From: Candidatus Woesearchaeota archaeon
Lineage (GTDB): Archaea > Nanobdellota > Nanobdellia > Woesearchaeales > UBA11576
Direction: 5' to 3'
Length of the DNA stretch: 8,293 bases
Assembly (NCBI GenBank): GCA_027083015.1
Contig: JALWQS010000022.1
Location: forward strand, 1 to 8,293
Shown: positions 1 to 5,534 of the stretch, piece by piece
Numbering within the stretch: the first letter of the stretch is position 1
How the letters are laid out: the number at the start of each line of letters is the position of its first letter
Notes under the pieces: generated by a model
Databases searched by the model: none
The model's input: only the letters and a program-made list of their open reading frames with translations
What the model was told of the DNA's origin: nothing
Translations under genes and position numbers: made by a program

Positions 1-2
1 GA

Positions 3-1070
3 GTTGAATTCAGCGAAGAACGATCAACATTGCCGAAGACAACACTACAGATAGAACGCTTAAGAAGAAAAGCACAGCCAGAAATAGCAGAACAGATAGA
101 AAAGATAACAGCCACATCACTGACAAGAGAAGCAGAAAGGATAAAAGACATCATGGAACGGAGAAAGACACTAAAAGTCTATAAGCCGACATTCTTCGGA
201 TCATTAGCAAACCTGACGATAAAAAAAGTAAGCCTCTTCCTGCTGGACCAATTCCCAGACTTCTTCAAAGACCTGTACCACGCATTAAGATTAGCAAACA
301 TAAAGATACTATCCAACACCTATGTCAATATGATGGTCATGGCAGTATTCCTCGCATTCTTATTGGGCTTAGGCATCTTTGGATTATTCTTCGGCACCAC
401 ACCAATAACAATAGCTCAGGCGATAACAAAAACGCTGATGATGTCAGGACTGTTAGGGTTGGTGACCTTTGCTGGATTCTACGCATACCCTTATTCCGTA
501 ATGAAACAAAGAAGAAGAAGCATAAACACCAACCTGCCGTTCGCCATAAACCACATGGCAGCAGTAGCAGGTTCAGGAGTCAGTCCAACAAAGATGTTCA
601 AGTTGATATCACAATCAAAAGAATACGGAGAGATAAGCTATGAGATAGAAAAGATCGTGAACTACATAGAACTCTTCGGTTATGACGTGCTGACATCAAT
701 AAAAGCAGTAGCAGCACAGACACCAAGCTACAGGTTCAAAGACTTTCTGGAAGGTATGATATCAACGACACAGTCAGGAGGAGATCTAAGCGCGTTCCTC
801 TCCCAAAAAGCAGAAGAAGCCATGCTCAACTACAAACTGGACAGGAAACGTTATTCAGAGACCATATCAACATATTCAGACATCTATACAGGAATACTAA
901 TAGCAGCACCTCTATTCTTCGTAGCAGCATTATCATTAGTCAGTCTTTTAGGAGGAAAGATCGGAGGCATAGACGTCAACATCATAATAGTATTAGGGAC
1001 TTACGTAGTAATACCTCTCATGAACATAGCATTCCTGACATTTTTAGAGCTTACACAACCAGAGATATAA
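3..1070 (+). CDS. T2SSF-domain pilus assembly membrane protein (FlaJ/TadC-like), 5' partial
   Basis: The frame is open to the left edge, so the gene probably begins upstream. A TTG at 30 is only the first start-like codon inside the window and gives 346 residues. Counting from that TTG, a charged helical N-terminal part (about 1-95) is followed by membrane segments near 98-121 and 133-155, a cytoplasmic T2SSF domain from about 168 (NLPFAINHMA, then TTQSGGDLSAFL near 246-257), and two closing membrane segments near 286-308 and 315-338. This is the layout of archaeal FlaJ/TadC-type proteins, the inner-membrane platform on which the secretion ATPase acts in type IV pili and archaella. The next gene encodes a second T2SSF protein, so the pair probably form one platform. 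The ATPase and pilins are not in view. The family call is firm; the exact machine (pilus, archaellum or secretion) is not decided by the sequence. Confidence 0.88.
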   Translation, partial: VEFSEERSTLPKTTLQIERLRRKAQPEIAEQIEKITATSLTREAERIKDIMERRKTLKVYKPTFFGSLANLTIKKVSLFLLDQFPDFFKDLYHALRLANIKILSNTYVNMMVMAVFLAFLLGLGIFGLFFGTTPITIAQAITKTLMMSGLLGLVTFAGFYAYPYSVMKQRRRSINTNLPFAINHMAAVAGSGVSPTKMFKLISQSKEYGEISYEIEKIVNYIELFGYDVLTSIKAVAAQTPSYRFKDFLEGMISTTQSGGDLSAFLSQKAEEAMLNYKLDRKRYSETISTYSDIYTGILIAAPLFFVAALSLVSLLGGKIGGIDVNIIIVLGTYVVIPLMNIAFLTFLELTQPEI

Positions 1071-1171
1071 AGAGATAAAAATAAGATATAAAAAGATAAA
1101 GAAAAAGAGAAAAGATAAACCATTCAGGAGAAACGCATAACGATAAAACCAAAACAAAACAATAAGACAAA
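1071..1171 (+). other. A-rich, T-poor spacer with repeated GATAAA-like units
   Basis: The 101-bp gap between the two T2SSF genes is almost purely A/G on the plus strand in its first half, with repeated GATAAA or GATATAAA units. It includes a TATA-like GATATAAAAAG at 1084-1094, which could be an internal promoter for the second gene. A GGAG at about 1128 is too far from the ATG at 1172 to be its ribosome binding site. I see no hairpin and no small gene here. Confidence 0.4.
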
Positions 1172-2089
1172 ATGGCATTCAAACTAGAAACCAGACATCT
1201 CGTAGGATTCGCTTTAGGAGCAGCAGTCCTGGTCATAGATTTCCTATACTTCCTTGACAAGCTATGGTTCATACCGCTGATAATAGTAGCTTTAACACTG
1301 GCGTGGTCTCAGTTCTGGATAGACTTTTTCGTCAACCAAAGAAAACAGAAAGAGCTGGAAGCGATGTTCCCAGAATTTGTAAGAAACCTGGTAGGAGCAG
1401 TAAAATCAGGGATGCCGATAGGAAAAGCAATAATCCATGTCTCAGGAACAGATTACGGAGCATTAACGCCTCACGTAGTAAAACTGGCAAACCAGGTAGA
1501 ATGGTCAATGCCAATACACAAGATACTCAAAAACTTCGCCAATGAGACCAAGAACGCTGTCATACAAAGAGCGATAGCGACAGTCATAGAAGCAGAGATG
1601 TCAGGAGGAAACATAGAAGATGTCCTGGAAACAGTGACGCAATCAGTCATAGAGATCAAAAAGATAAAACTAGCCAGAAAGTCATCCATACAATCACAAT
1701 TAGTACAGAGTTATATCATATTCATAGTGTTCTTAGGAGTGATGATAGTCATACAAAACCTGCTGGTGCCGTATATAGCTCAGATGCAGGAGCAAAACTC
1801 AGAAGGAGTAGTGGGAGGAGCATCATTAGGGACAGCAGCAATGGGAGGAGCATTACAAGACGTGGAGTTTGATTTCAGTTCAGTCGTCGGTTTCATAGAC
1901 AGTTTCGGCCAGTGGTTAACATCAATAAAAGGAGTATTTCTTATGCTGGCCTGTATCCAGGCATTATTCGCAGGATTAGTCTTAGGAAAACTGGCAGAAG
2001 GAGACATAAAAGCAGGAGTGAAACACAGCCTGATACTGATGACCTTAGCATTCTTCGTCATAAGCCTGGCTCAGGGAGCAATGGCCTAA
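1172..2089 (+). CDS. T2SSF-domain pilus assembly membrane protein (TadC-like), second copy
   Basis: The protein has 305 residues from ATG 1172. It has two N-terminal membrane segments (about 8-28 and 32-54), a basic linker, a T2SSF domain at about 66-175 (FPEFVRNLVGAVKSGMPIGKA, then EAEMSGGNIEDVLE near 140-153), and membrane segments near 180-203, 252-273 and 285-303. A Gly-rich, low-complexity loop (about 204-235) separates the third from the fourth. The SGG motif after the second helix bundle is typical of TadC/FlaJ domains. It is shorter than its upstream partner and lacks that protein's long charged N-terminus. It sits 101 bp after the first T2SSF gene on the same strand, and paired T2SSF proteins next to an ATPase are common in archaeal type IV pilus loci. 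No Shine-Dalgarno is visible at the ATG. A TATA-like tract at 1084-1093 could give an extra promoter. Function in a pilus-like system is inferred from family and pairing. Confidence 0.88.
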   Translation: MAFKLETRHLVGFALGAAVLVIDFLYFLDKLWFIPLIIVALTLAWSQFWIDFFVNQRKQKELEAMFPEFVRNLVGAVKSGMPIGKAIIHVSGTDYGALTPHVVKLANQVEWSMPIHKILKNFANETKNAVIQRAIATVIEAEMSGGNIEDVLETVTQSVIEIKKIKLARKSSIQSQLVQSYIIFIVFLGVMIVIQNLLVPYIAQMQEQNSEGVVGGASLGTAAMGGALQDVEFDFSSVVGFIDSFGQWLTSIKGVFLMLACIQALFAGLVLGKLAEGDIKAGVKHSLILMTLAFFVISLAQGAMA

Positions 2090-2122
2090 AATAAAAGGAA
2101 CAAATGACAGGCGAGATAAGAT

Positions 2123-2452
2123 ATGGGTTTCAACGATCAGGTCTGGGAACTCTGTAAAAAGATACCGTTCGGAAAAGTGACAACCTATAAAGAGATAGCG
2201 CGCGCACTGGATACAAAGGCATATCAGGCAGTAGGGCAAGCATTGAAGAAGAACCTGTACGGAATTTGGAGCTGCAATGACGAAAGGATGGTACCCTGTC
2301 ACAGAGTGGTCAAGTCCGACGGAAGCATAGGCGGATTCGCCCTTGGCCAGAAAGCAAAGATCATGATACTGAAAGAAGAGAACATAGAAGTCAAAGACGG
2401 AAAAATAGTTGATTTCGAGAAAAGGATGTTCAGGTTCAAAAACCAGTCATAA
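2123..2452 (+). CDS. ogt: Methylated-DNA--protein-cysteine methyltransferase (O6-alkylguanine-DNA alkyltransferase), minimal domain
   Basis: The protein has 109 residues and consists only of the DNA-binding and catalytic domain of the Ogt/MGMT family. It repairs O6-alkylguanine by irreversible transfer of the alkyl group to its own cysteine. Visible features are the family opening VWELCKKIPFGKVTTYKEIA (7-26) with the helix-turn-helix tyrosine (Y22), the active-site PCHRVV (58-63) with the acceptor Cys59, and the following GSIGGFALG segment. The PCHR cysteine separates it from the Atl proteins, in which that residue is tryptophan. Two oddities: the arginine that intercalates to flip the base in human MGMT (R128, in ARAVGG) aligns with Gln35 (QAVGQ), and about six extra residues (around GIWSCNDERM) lie between the KKN motif and PCHR. 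It follows the T2SSF gene by 33 bp, possibly in one transcript. No Shine-Dalgarno is seen; an A/T tract near 2090-2097 could make it leaderless. Confidence 0.9.
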   Translation: MGFNDQVWELCKKIPFGKVTTYKEIARALDTKAYQAVGQALKKNLYGIWSCNDERMVPCHRVVKSDGSIGGFALGQKAKIMILKEENIEVKDGKIVDFEKRMFRFKNQS

Positions 2453-2501
2453 AACAACTGCTTATTGAAAATCTTGTTAGAGATTTGCAAGGAGTTTAAT
2501 A

Positions 2502-2521
2502 CCCCAATCTTTAGGTCGGGG
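2502..2521 (+). repeat. Hairpin resembling an IS200/IS605 right-end stem-loop (possible remnant)
   Basis: An eight-position stem (2502-2509 with 2514-2521) contains four C-G pairs, one A-C mismatch, one A-T, one T-G wobble and one C-G, closed by a TTTA loop. The pattern CCCC...CTTTAG...GGGG is very like the conserved hairpin found at the right end of IS200/IS605-type elements after tnpB. No transposase or TnpB reading frame is present here and no left end is evident, so this could be an orphan end or simply part of the terminator of the upstream gene. Confidence 0.4.
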
Positions 2522-2523
2522 AT

Positions 2524-2556
2524 AGACCCAAGTGGCGAGTCTTTGTTATTTTTTAC
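2524..2556 (+). terminator. Probable plus-strand terminator after the alkyltransferase gene
   Basis: A short hairpin (AGAC at 2524-2527 with GTCT at 2539-2542, plus an inner CCA/TGG) is followed directly by a T-rich tract from 2542 to 2554, mostly TTT with a run of six T at 2549-2554. Archaeal termination depends mainly on such T-rich tracts in the coding strand. The tract overlaps the last codons of the convergent membrane-protein gene, so the two transcription units end tail to tail here. Confidence 0.5.
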
Positions 2557-2950
2557 TTATCAATTCCTTAATAGCCTTCTTGTATTGAAGAACAGCAAGA
2601 ACGACGACAACAGCTATAGAGATAAGATAGAAGATGATAAAATCGCCTCTGGTCCTGACAAAAAAAGCAGAAAACAGCATAGCAAGGACAAAAGCCGCAC
2701 CTACAATAAGACCATTATCCACATCCCAAGTCTTACGCTTCTCAAGCCAATGATAAGACTCAGCAAAACTTCCATGCATGATAAGTATAACTGCAGAGAT
2801 CATGGCCGTACCTCCAAGAAGAGAACAAAAGACCGTATCTGTCATAGTAAAAAGAGAAGAATACTGCATGAAATCAATGGCAAGAAGCAGAAGCGTAGCA
2901 CCAGCAAGAAAAAGTCCCAAAGACAAATACTCTTTCTTCAGAGGTCGCAT
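2546..2950 (-). CDS. Small four-helix membrane protein, unknown function
   Basis: I do not recognise a family. The product has 134 residues if translation starts at ATG 2950, or 137 from the in-frame GTG at 2959. A GATGTGA just upstream gives the ATG a weak ribosome binding site, so I prefer it. Numbered from the GTG, four hydrophobic helices lie near 11-31, 41-62, 83-101 and 107-126. There is a charged loop with EKRK between helices two and three, an RTRGD turn between three and four, and a lysine-rich C-terminus. This looks like an integral membrane protein with both ends in the cytoplasm (positive-inside rule). It begins about 55 bp after the aIF2-gamma stop on the same strand and is probably the last gene of the S6e-aIF2-gamma transcript. 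No enzymatic motif or cysteine pair is visible; position in the operon alone says nothing certain about its role. Confidence 0.72.
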   Translation of the reverse strand: MRPLKKEYLSLGLFLAGATLLLLAIDFMQYSSLFTMTDTVFCSLLGGTAMISAVILIMHGSFAESYHWLEKRKTWDVDNGLIVGAAFVLAMLFSAFFVRTRGDFIIFYLISIAVVVVLAVLQYKKAIKELISKK

Positions 2951-3005
2951 AAGTTTCACATCTTTTTAAGGAATCAAGAGACACCGAAGGGAAATCCGAT
3001 ATCAC

Positions 3006-4274
3006 TCATTCCTTTATGATCCCGTAACCGATCAGCCTAAACCTGGTACCTACACGACGGGAAATCGTAACACGAGAACCGGTCTCAGCACAGACAGGAA
3101 GCTTAAGCATACATCTGATACGGTTCTTCTGCAATTCAGAGACGATACCAATAGTAGCGGCTGAATTAACATTAAGCATCAAAGGCTCATTAAGCTTTAT
3201 AGGTTCAACATCAATATCCTCTTTAGAACCGACAACTCGCTTGAGAAGATGAGTCTCAAGAGTGAAAGTCTCCCAGACAGGAGGGAGATGGCCCTCAGTA
3301 GAGATGACATTACCTGTCAGCTTATCGGACTTGACGATCGAAGGGTCAAGTTCAGTAAGGATACCTACAGAACCGCCAGGCCTGATCTTATCAACAGACA
3401 CGCCACCAGTCTTAATGCCTGTGATGGTCGTGATAATAGGATGCCAAACCTTCTTACCGTGAGAATCCTTATCATAACCCGGCCGCATCTCTATCTTATC
3501 TCCGACCTTAAGGACGCCCTGAGACAAAGCACCGCCCAAAACACCGCCGACAACATCCTTGATCTTAGAACCAGGCTTATTGATATCAAAACTTCTGGCG
3601 ATAAAGAATAAAGGATTCTTCTTATCATCCCTTTTAGGAGTAGGAATGACTTTCTCAATAGTCTCGATAAGAAGATCAATATTAACATTATGCTGAGCAG
3701 AGATAGGGATGACAGGAGCATCCTCGTAATCAGTGCCTTCAAGAAACTTCTTTATCTGCTTGTAATTCTTGATAGCCTGCTCTTCCTTAACAAGATCAAT
3801 CTTGTTCTGGACAACAATAACATTCTTGACACCCATGATCTGAAGAGCCATAAGGTGTTCTCGCGTCTGAGGCTGAGGACAAGTCTCATTAGCAGCGATC
3901 AACAACAAAGCACCGTCCATGATAGTGGCGCCGGCAAGCATAGTAGCCATCAAAGATTCATGGCCAGGAGCATCGACGAAACTGACCTTTCTGACAGCTT
4001 CAGTCTTTTCACCACACTTCTCACAGGTCTCCTTAACAGTGTAACGCTTACATTTCTTACAAAAACGAAAAGTAGTATCTGCATAACCTAGACGGATAGT
4101 TATTCCCCTTTTAAGCTCCTCAGAATGCGTATCAGTCCATTTGCCGGAAAACCGTTCAGTCAAAGTGGTCTTACCATGATCAACATGACCTACAAGACCA
4201 ATATTGATCTCAGGCTGAAGCAACTCAACCTTGCTCTTTTCAGACTTTTTTTCAGACTTCTTAGCTCTAGGCAT
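3006..4274 (-). CDS. eif2g: Translation initiation factor 2 subunit gamma (aIF2-gamma)
   Basis: The protein has 422 residues, near the usual archaeal length of about 410. It is the GTP-binding core of the initiator Met-tRNA carrier aIF2. The G domain is complete: G1 GHVDHGKT (29-36), switch 1 RGITIRLG (56-63), G3 DAPGHE (101-106), G4 NKID (157-160) and G5 SAQ (192-194). The zinc knuckle characteristic of the gamma subunit is present (Cys72, 75, 84, 87), as is the beta-barrel second domain (from about 220, IARSFDINKPG) and third domain to the C-terminus. These features separate it from SelB and EF-1A. A lysine/serine-rich extension (about 1-16) precedes the core. The gene starts 14 nt after the S6e stop, with a strong GAGAGGAAT ribosome binding site overlapping that stop, so the two are co-transcribed. 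The S6e-aIF2-gamma pairing is a known archaeal arrangement. Confidence is very high. Confidence 0.98.
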   Translation of the reverse strand: MPRAKKSEKKSEKSKVELLQPEINIGLVGHVDHGKTTLTERFSGKWTDTHSEELKRGITIRLGYADTTFRFCKKCKRYTVKETCEKCGEKTEAVRKVSFVDAPGHESLMATMLAGATIMDGALLLIAANETCPQPQTREHLMALQIMGVKNVIVVQNKIDLVKEEQAIKNYKQIKKFLEGTDYEDAPVIPISAQHNVNIDLLIETIEKVIPTPKRDDKKNPLFFIARSFDINKPGSKIKDVVGGVLGGALSQGVLKVGDKIEMRPGYDKDSHGKKVWHPIITTITGIKTGGVSVDKIRPGGSVGILTELDPSIVKSDKLTGNVISTEGHLPPVWETFTLETHLLKRVVGSKEDIDVEPIKLNEPLMLNVNSAATIGIVSELQKNRIRCMLKLPVCAETGSRVTISRRVGTRFRLIGYGIIKE

Positions 4275-4288
4275 TTAATTATTCCTCT

Positions 4289-4891
4289 CTATTCTCCGTC
4301 AACCTTCTTAAGCTCCTCTTCAACCTCAGACTCTTCCTTATCAAGCTCTTTGATATCCTCTTCATCTTTCTTAACATCCTTTTCTAATTCTTCCAAAGAC
4401 TCGTCAGGTTTAGTTTCTGAAGAAGCATCTTTCACATCTTCTTTCTTCTCAGTTTTTTCTTCCTTAGGCTCTTCAACCTTCTCTTCCTCAAATAAAGGTT
4501 GCCTGCCGTACTTGGTGATCTTAAGATTGACCTGAACAGTCTTATCATAGATAGTATTGCCAGCAACAGTCTTCTTAAGGCGCATACCTTTCATAGTACG
4601 CCAACCCTTCTTCTTAGGATTAGGCTTGCGAAGCTTATTCTTCACACCAACGCCCTTATAAGAAAGAATTGCTTTCCTTCCAGGACCGTCAACATCCTTA
4701 CGCATAGGAAAACCCGAAGAATCAGAACCGCCAGTAATTACAAATTCATAACCTGGAAGCTCAAAAAGTTCTCCTTTGACAGTATCGCCGATCTTTAATC
4801 CTATAAGAGCTTTAGCATCATTGTCTTTAACTTCTTTTTGAAGAGATTTCCCAGTCTTAGGGTCATTTAGAACCAATTTAAATTCTGCCAT
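4289..4891 (-). CDS. rps6e: Small ribosomal subunit protein S6e with long acidic C-terminal tail
   Basis: S6e is a protein of the 30S subunit shared by archaea and eukaryotes. From ATG 4891 the product has 200 residues. The in-frame TTG at 4912 would add seven residues but lies upstream of the GGGGAG ribosome binding site (4899-4904), which fits the ATG. The core (1 to about 135) carries the family signature ITGGSDSSGFPMR (52-64) and a basic region (KNKLRKPNPKKK, 84-95). Residues from about 136 to 200 form a highly acidic, Lys/Glu/Asp-rich tail that is likely disordered or helical. Archaeal S6e is usually about 125-135 residues, so this tail is an addition. It is the first gene of the minus-strand operon that continues with aIF2-gamma. 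A TATA box lies at 5001-5008 and a leader of about 90 nt with inverted repeats precedes it. Confidence 0.96.
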   Translation of the reverse strand: MAEFKLVLNDPKTGKSLQKEVKDNDAKALIGLKIGDTVKGELFELPGYEFVITGGSDSSGFPMRKDVDGPGRKAILSYKGVGVKNKLRKPNPKKKGWRTMKGMRLKKTVAGNTIYDKTVQVNLKITKYGRQPLFEEEKVEEPKEEKTEKKEDVKDASSETKPDESLEELEKDVKKDEEDIKELDKEESEVEEELKKVDGE

Positions 4892-4898
4892 TTTAATA

Positions 4899-4955
4899 CT
4901 CCCCGAGGCCAAATATCCTGTCAGATAAACCCTTTATCGGGTGCCTCAGCTGACA
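4899..4955 (-). promoter_or_regulatory. Structured 5' leader of the S6e operon with competing inverted repeats
   Basis: Reading the minus strand, TGTCA (4955-4951) pairs with TGACA (4923-4919) and encloses a perfect GATAAA-GGG-TTTATC hairpin (4938-4924). Alternatively GAGGC (4947-4943) can pair with GCCTC (4909-4905), or CCCG (4941-4938) with CGGG (4905-4902), which would cover part of the GGGGAG ribosome binding site at 4904-4899. The alternatives exclude each other, as in leaders that control translation. This is a structural reading by eye; no known riboswitch family is recognised. Confidence 0.4.
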
Positions 4956-5000
4956 TAGTACAGGTCATGCACTAATATATATCATCTAGGATTAAGAGGT

Positions 5001-5010
5001 AGTTTATAAG
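5001..5010 (-). promoter_or_regulatory. TATA box of the S6e-aIF2-gamma operon
   Basis: CTTATAAACT on the minus strand matches the archaeal TATA consensus. It predicts initiation near 4980, about 25 nt downstream, giving a leader of roughly 90 nt before the S6e ATG. The same TTATAAACTA word recurs on the minus strand at 5301-5310. Confidence 0.65.
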
Positions 5011-5072
5011 GTTTGTGGGTCATTAGCTCTATAAATGATGATATTCTAAAATCCTGCTATAATATTTACTTG

Positions 5073-5086
5073 CTTAAGATCTTAAG
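5073..5086. repeat. Perfect 14-bp palindrome CTTAAGATCTTAAG
   Basis: The sequence equals its own reverse complement over all 14 bases. It lies between a plus-strand TATA-like tract (5057-5065) and the structured RNA segment at 5100-5258, so it could be an operator or dimer-binding site near a transcription start. Single CTTAAG words recur at 5311-5316 and 5362-5367. Confidence 0.45.
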
Positions 5087-5099
5087 TCAGTTTAAATCA

Positions 5100-5258
5100 G
5101 TTGCTGGCTTGACCGTCGCCGCCTCCTATGCCGCTATGCGCGAACAAAGAAAGAGCATAGTGGCGGCGCGACGGAACCGAGCAGACGAGTGCAAGTGAGA
5201 GAGTTGACGAGCAAGCAAGCTGGTACGTAAGCGAGGTGAAGTAGGGCAAGCCAGCAAC
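5100..5258 (+). ncRNA. Candidate structured non-coding RNA, family not recognised
   Basis: A 12-bp perfect stem joins the ends (5100-5111 with 5247-5258). Inside it, CCGTCG (5113-5118) pairs with CGACGG (5169-5174) and CCGCC (5119-5123) with GGCGG (5162-5166). CTATGC then pairs with GCATAG (5155-5160), using either the copy at 5126-5131 or the one at 5134-5139. The latter allows a ten-position stem 5130-5139/5155-5164 with a G-T wobble. That wobble, and the purine-rich unpaired arm (5175-5246) with repeated GACGAG and CAAG words, favour the plus strand, where a TATA-like CTATAATA lies at 5057-5064. A better TATA box on the minus strand (5303-5310) keeps the other orientation open. The segment is clearly more GC-rich than its flanks, as expected of a folded RNA in an AT-rich genome. 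I looked for RNase P, SRP, 5S rRNA and tRNA signatures and did not find them. The open frames across it look fortuitous. Confidence 0.5.
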
Positions 5259-5300
5259 AATATAGGAATTTCTCACTATCTTGGTTAGAGCAGGTCATCA

Positions 5301-5313
5301 TAGTTTATAACTT
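5301..5313 (-). promoter_or_regulatory. Minus-strand TATA box facing the structured RNA segment
   Basis: AAGTTATAAACTA on the minus strand shares TTATAAACTA with the S6e promoter. Initiation would fall near 5280, about 22 nt before the structured segment, so it may drive a minus-strand transcript through 5258-5100. No protein gene starts at a suitable distance. Confidence 0.45.
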
Positions 5314-5390
5314 AAGAATTAGGCTCTAAGGAAAAACAAGCTACGTACTATACATACTAAATCTTAAGCATACTATCAGGAAATCTTGAG

Positions 5391-5405
5391 AAACAGAAGA
5401 AAAAA
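5391..5405 (-). terminator. T-rich terminator after tRNA-Glu
   Basis: Directly after the discriminator base of the tRNA, the minus strand reads TTTTTTCTTCTGTTT. A run of six T immediately downstream of a tRNA is a typical archaeal terminator. Confidence 0.65.
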
Positions 5406-5419
5406 TGCTCTCGCCGGGA

Positions 5420-5450
5420 AATTCCAGCAACCACCCATCGTTGATCGCTT
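5420..5450 (-). other. tRNA-Glu intron 2 (31 nt, T loop, position 59/60)
   Basis: The outer helix is the T stem GGG/CCC. The central helix is TTCA with GGAA (three pairs and one A-G mismatch), the bulges are AA|A and TT|T, and the inner helix is AGCGATC with GGTTGCT (seven positions, two wobbles). Cutting after the second base of each bulge restores the exact seven-base T loop TTCAAAT. Confidence 0.85.
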
Positions 5451-5487
5451 TTTGAACCCGAGTCATCGCCTCGAGAGGGCGATATGA

Positions 5488-5534
5488 TTCGCCTAAGACC
5501 GTAAATCCTGATAAGCCAAAGATACGATCCTTAT
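5488..5534 (-). other. tRNA-Glu intron 1 (47 nt, D arm, position 21/22)
   Basis: The 5' border reads GGCC-AA|A-TAAG and the 3' border CTTA-GGCG-AA|T. TAAG pairs with CTTA as the inner helix. GGCC and GGCG give a central helix of three pairs plus one G-G mismatch, and each side has a 3-nt bulge cut after its second base. There is no clear outer helix, so this is a relaxed bulge-helix-bulge. Because of the repeated AA at both ends, the cut could shift by a base or two without changing the spliced tRNA. Confidence 0.82.

Noticed and set aside
1264..1545. Alternative plus-strand frame within the second T2SSF gene
   Set aside because: It is a frame-shifted shadow of a gene with clear membrane helices and T2SSF motifs.
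2123..2452. Alkyltransferase-like protein Atl without repair activity
   Set aside because: The active-site PCHR cysteine is present; Atl proteins have tryptophan there.
2465..3019. Plus-strand open frame of 184 codons
   Set aside because: It is antisense to the membrane-protein gene and is full of Lys, Arg and Ser from the reversed hydrophobic codons, with no family resemblance.
4892..4912. TTG start for S6e seven codons upstream
   Set aside because: The GGGGAG ribosome binding site lies inside that stretch and serves the ATG at 4891; the family begins with M-A-x-F-K-L.
5013..5198. Small open frame of 61 codons on the plus strand
   Set aside because: It runs through the structured, GC-rich segment, has no ribosome binding site, and its composition follows the RNA stems rather than a protein.
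5183..5220. CRISPR-like repeat from the GACGAG/CAAG words
   Set aside because: There are only two copies of a six-base word with uneven neighbours, no spacers of constant length and no cas genes.
5100..5258. RNase P RNA, SRP RNA, 5S rRNA or split tRNA half
   Set aside because: I did not find the GAGGAAAGTC element of RNase P, the GNAR loop with AGCAG of SRP helix 8, the CGAACCC region of 5S rRNA, or a T-loop GTTCNA in either strand.
5469..5479. Intron in the anticodon loop of the tRNA
   Set aside because: The loop CTCTCGA has exactly seven bases and both stem strands pair directly, so nothing is inserted at 37/38.
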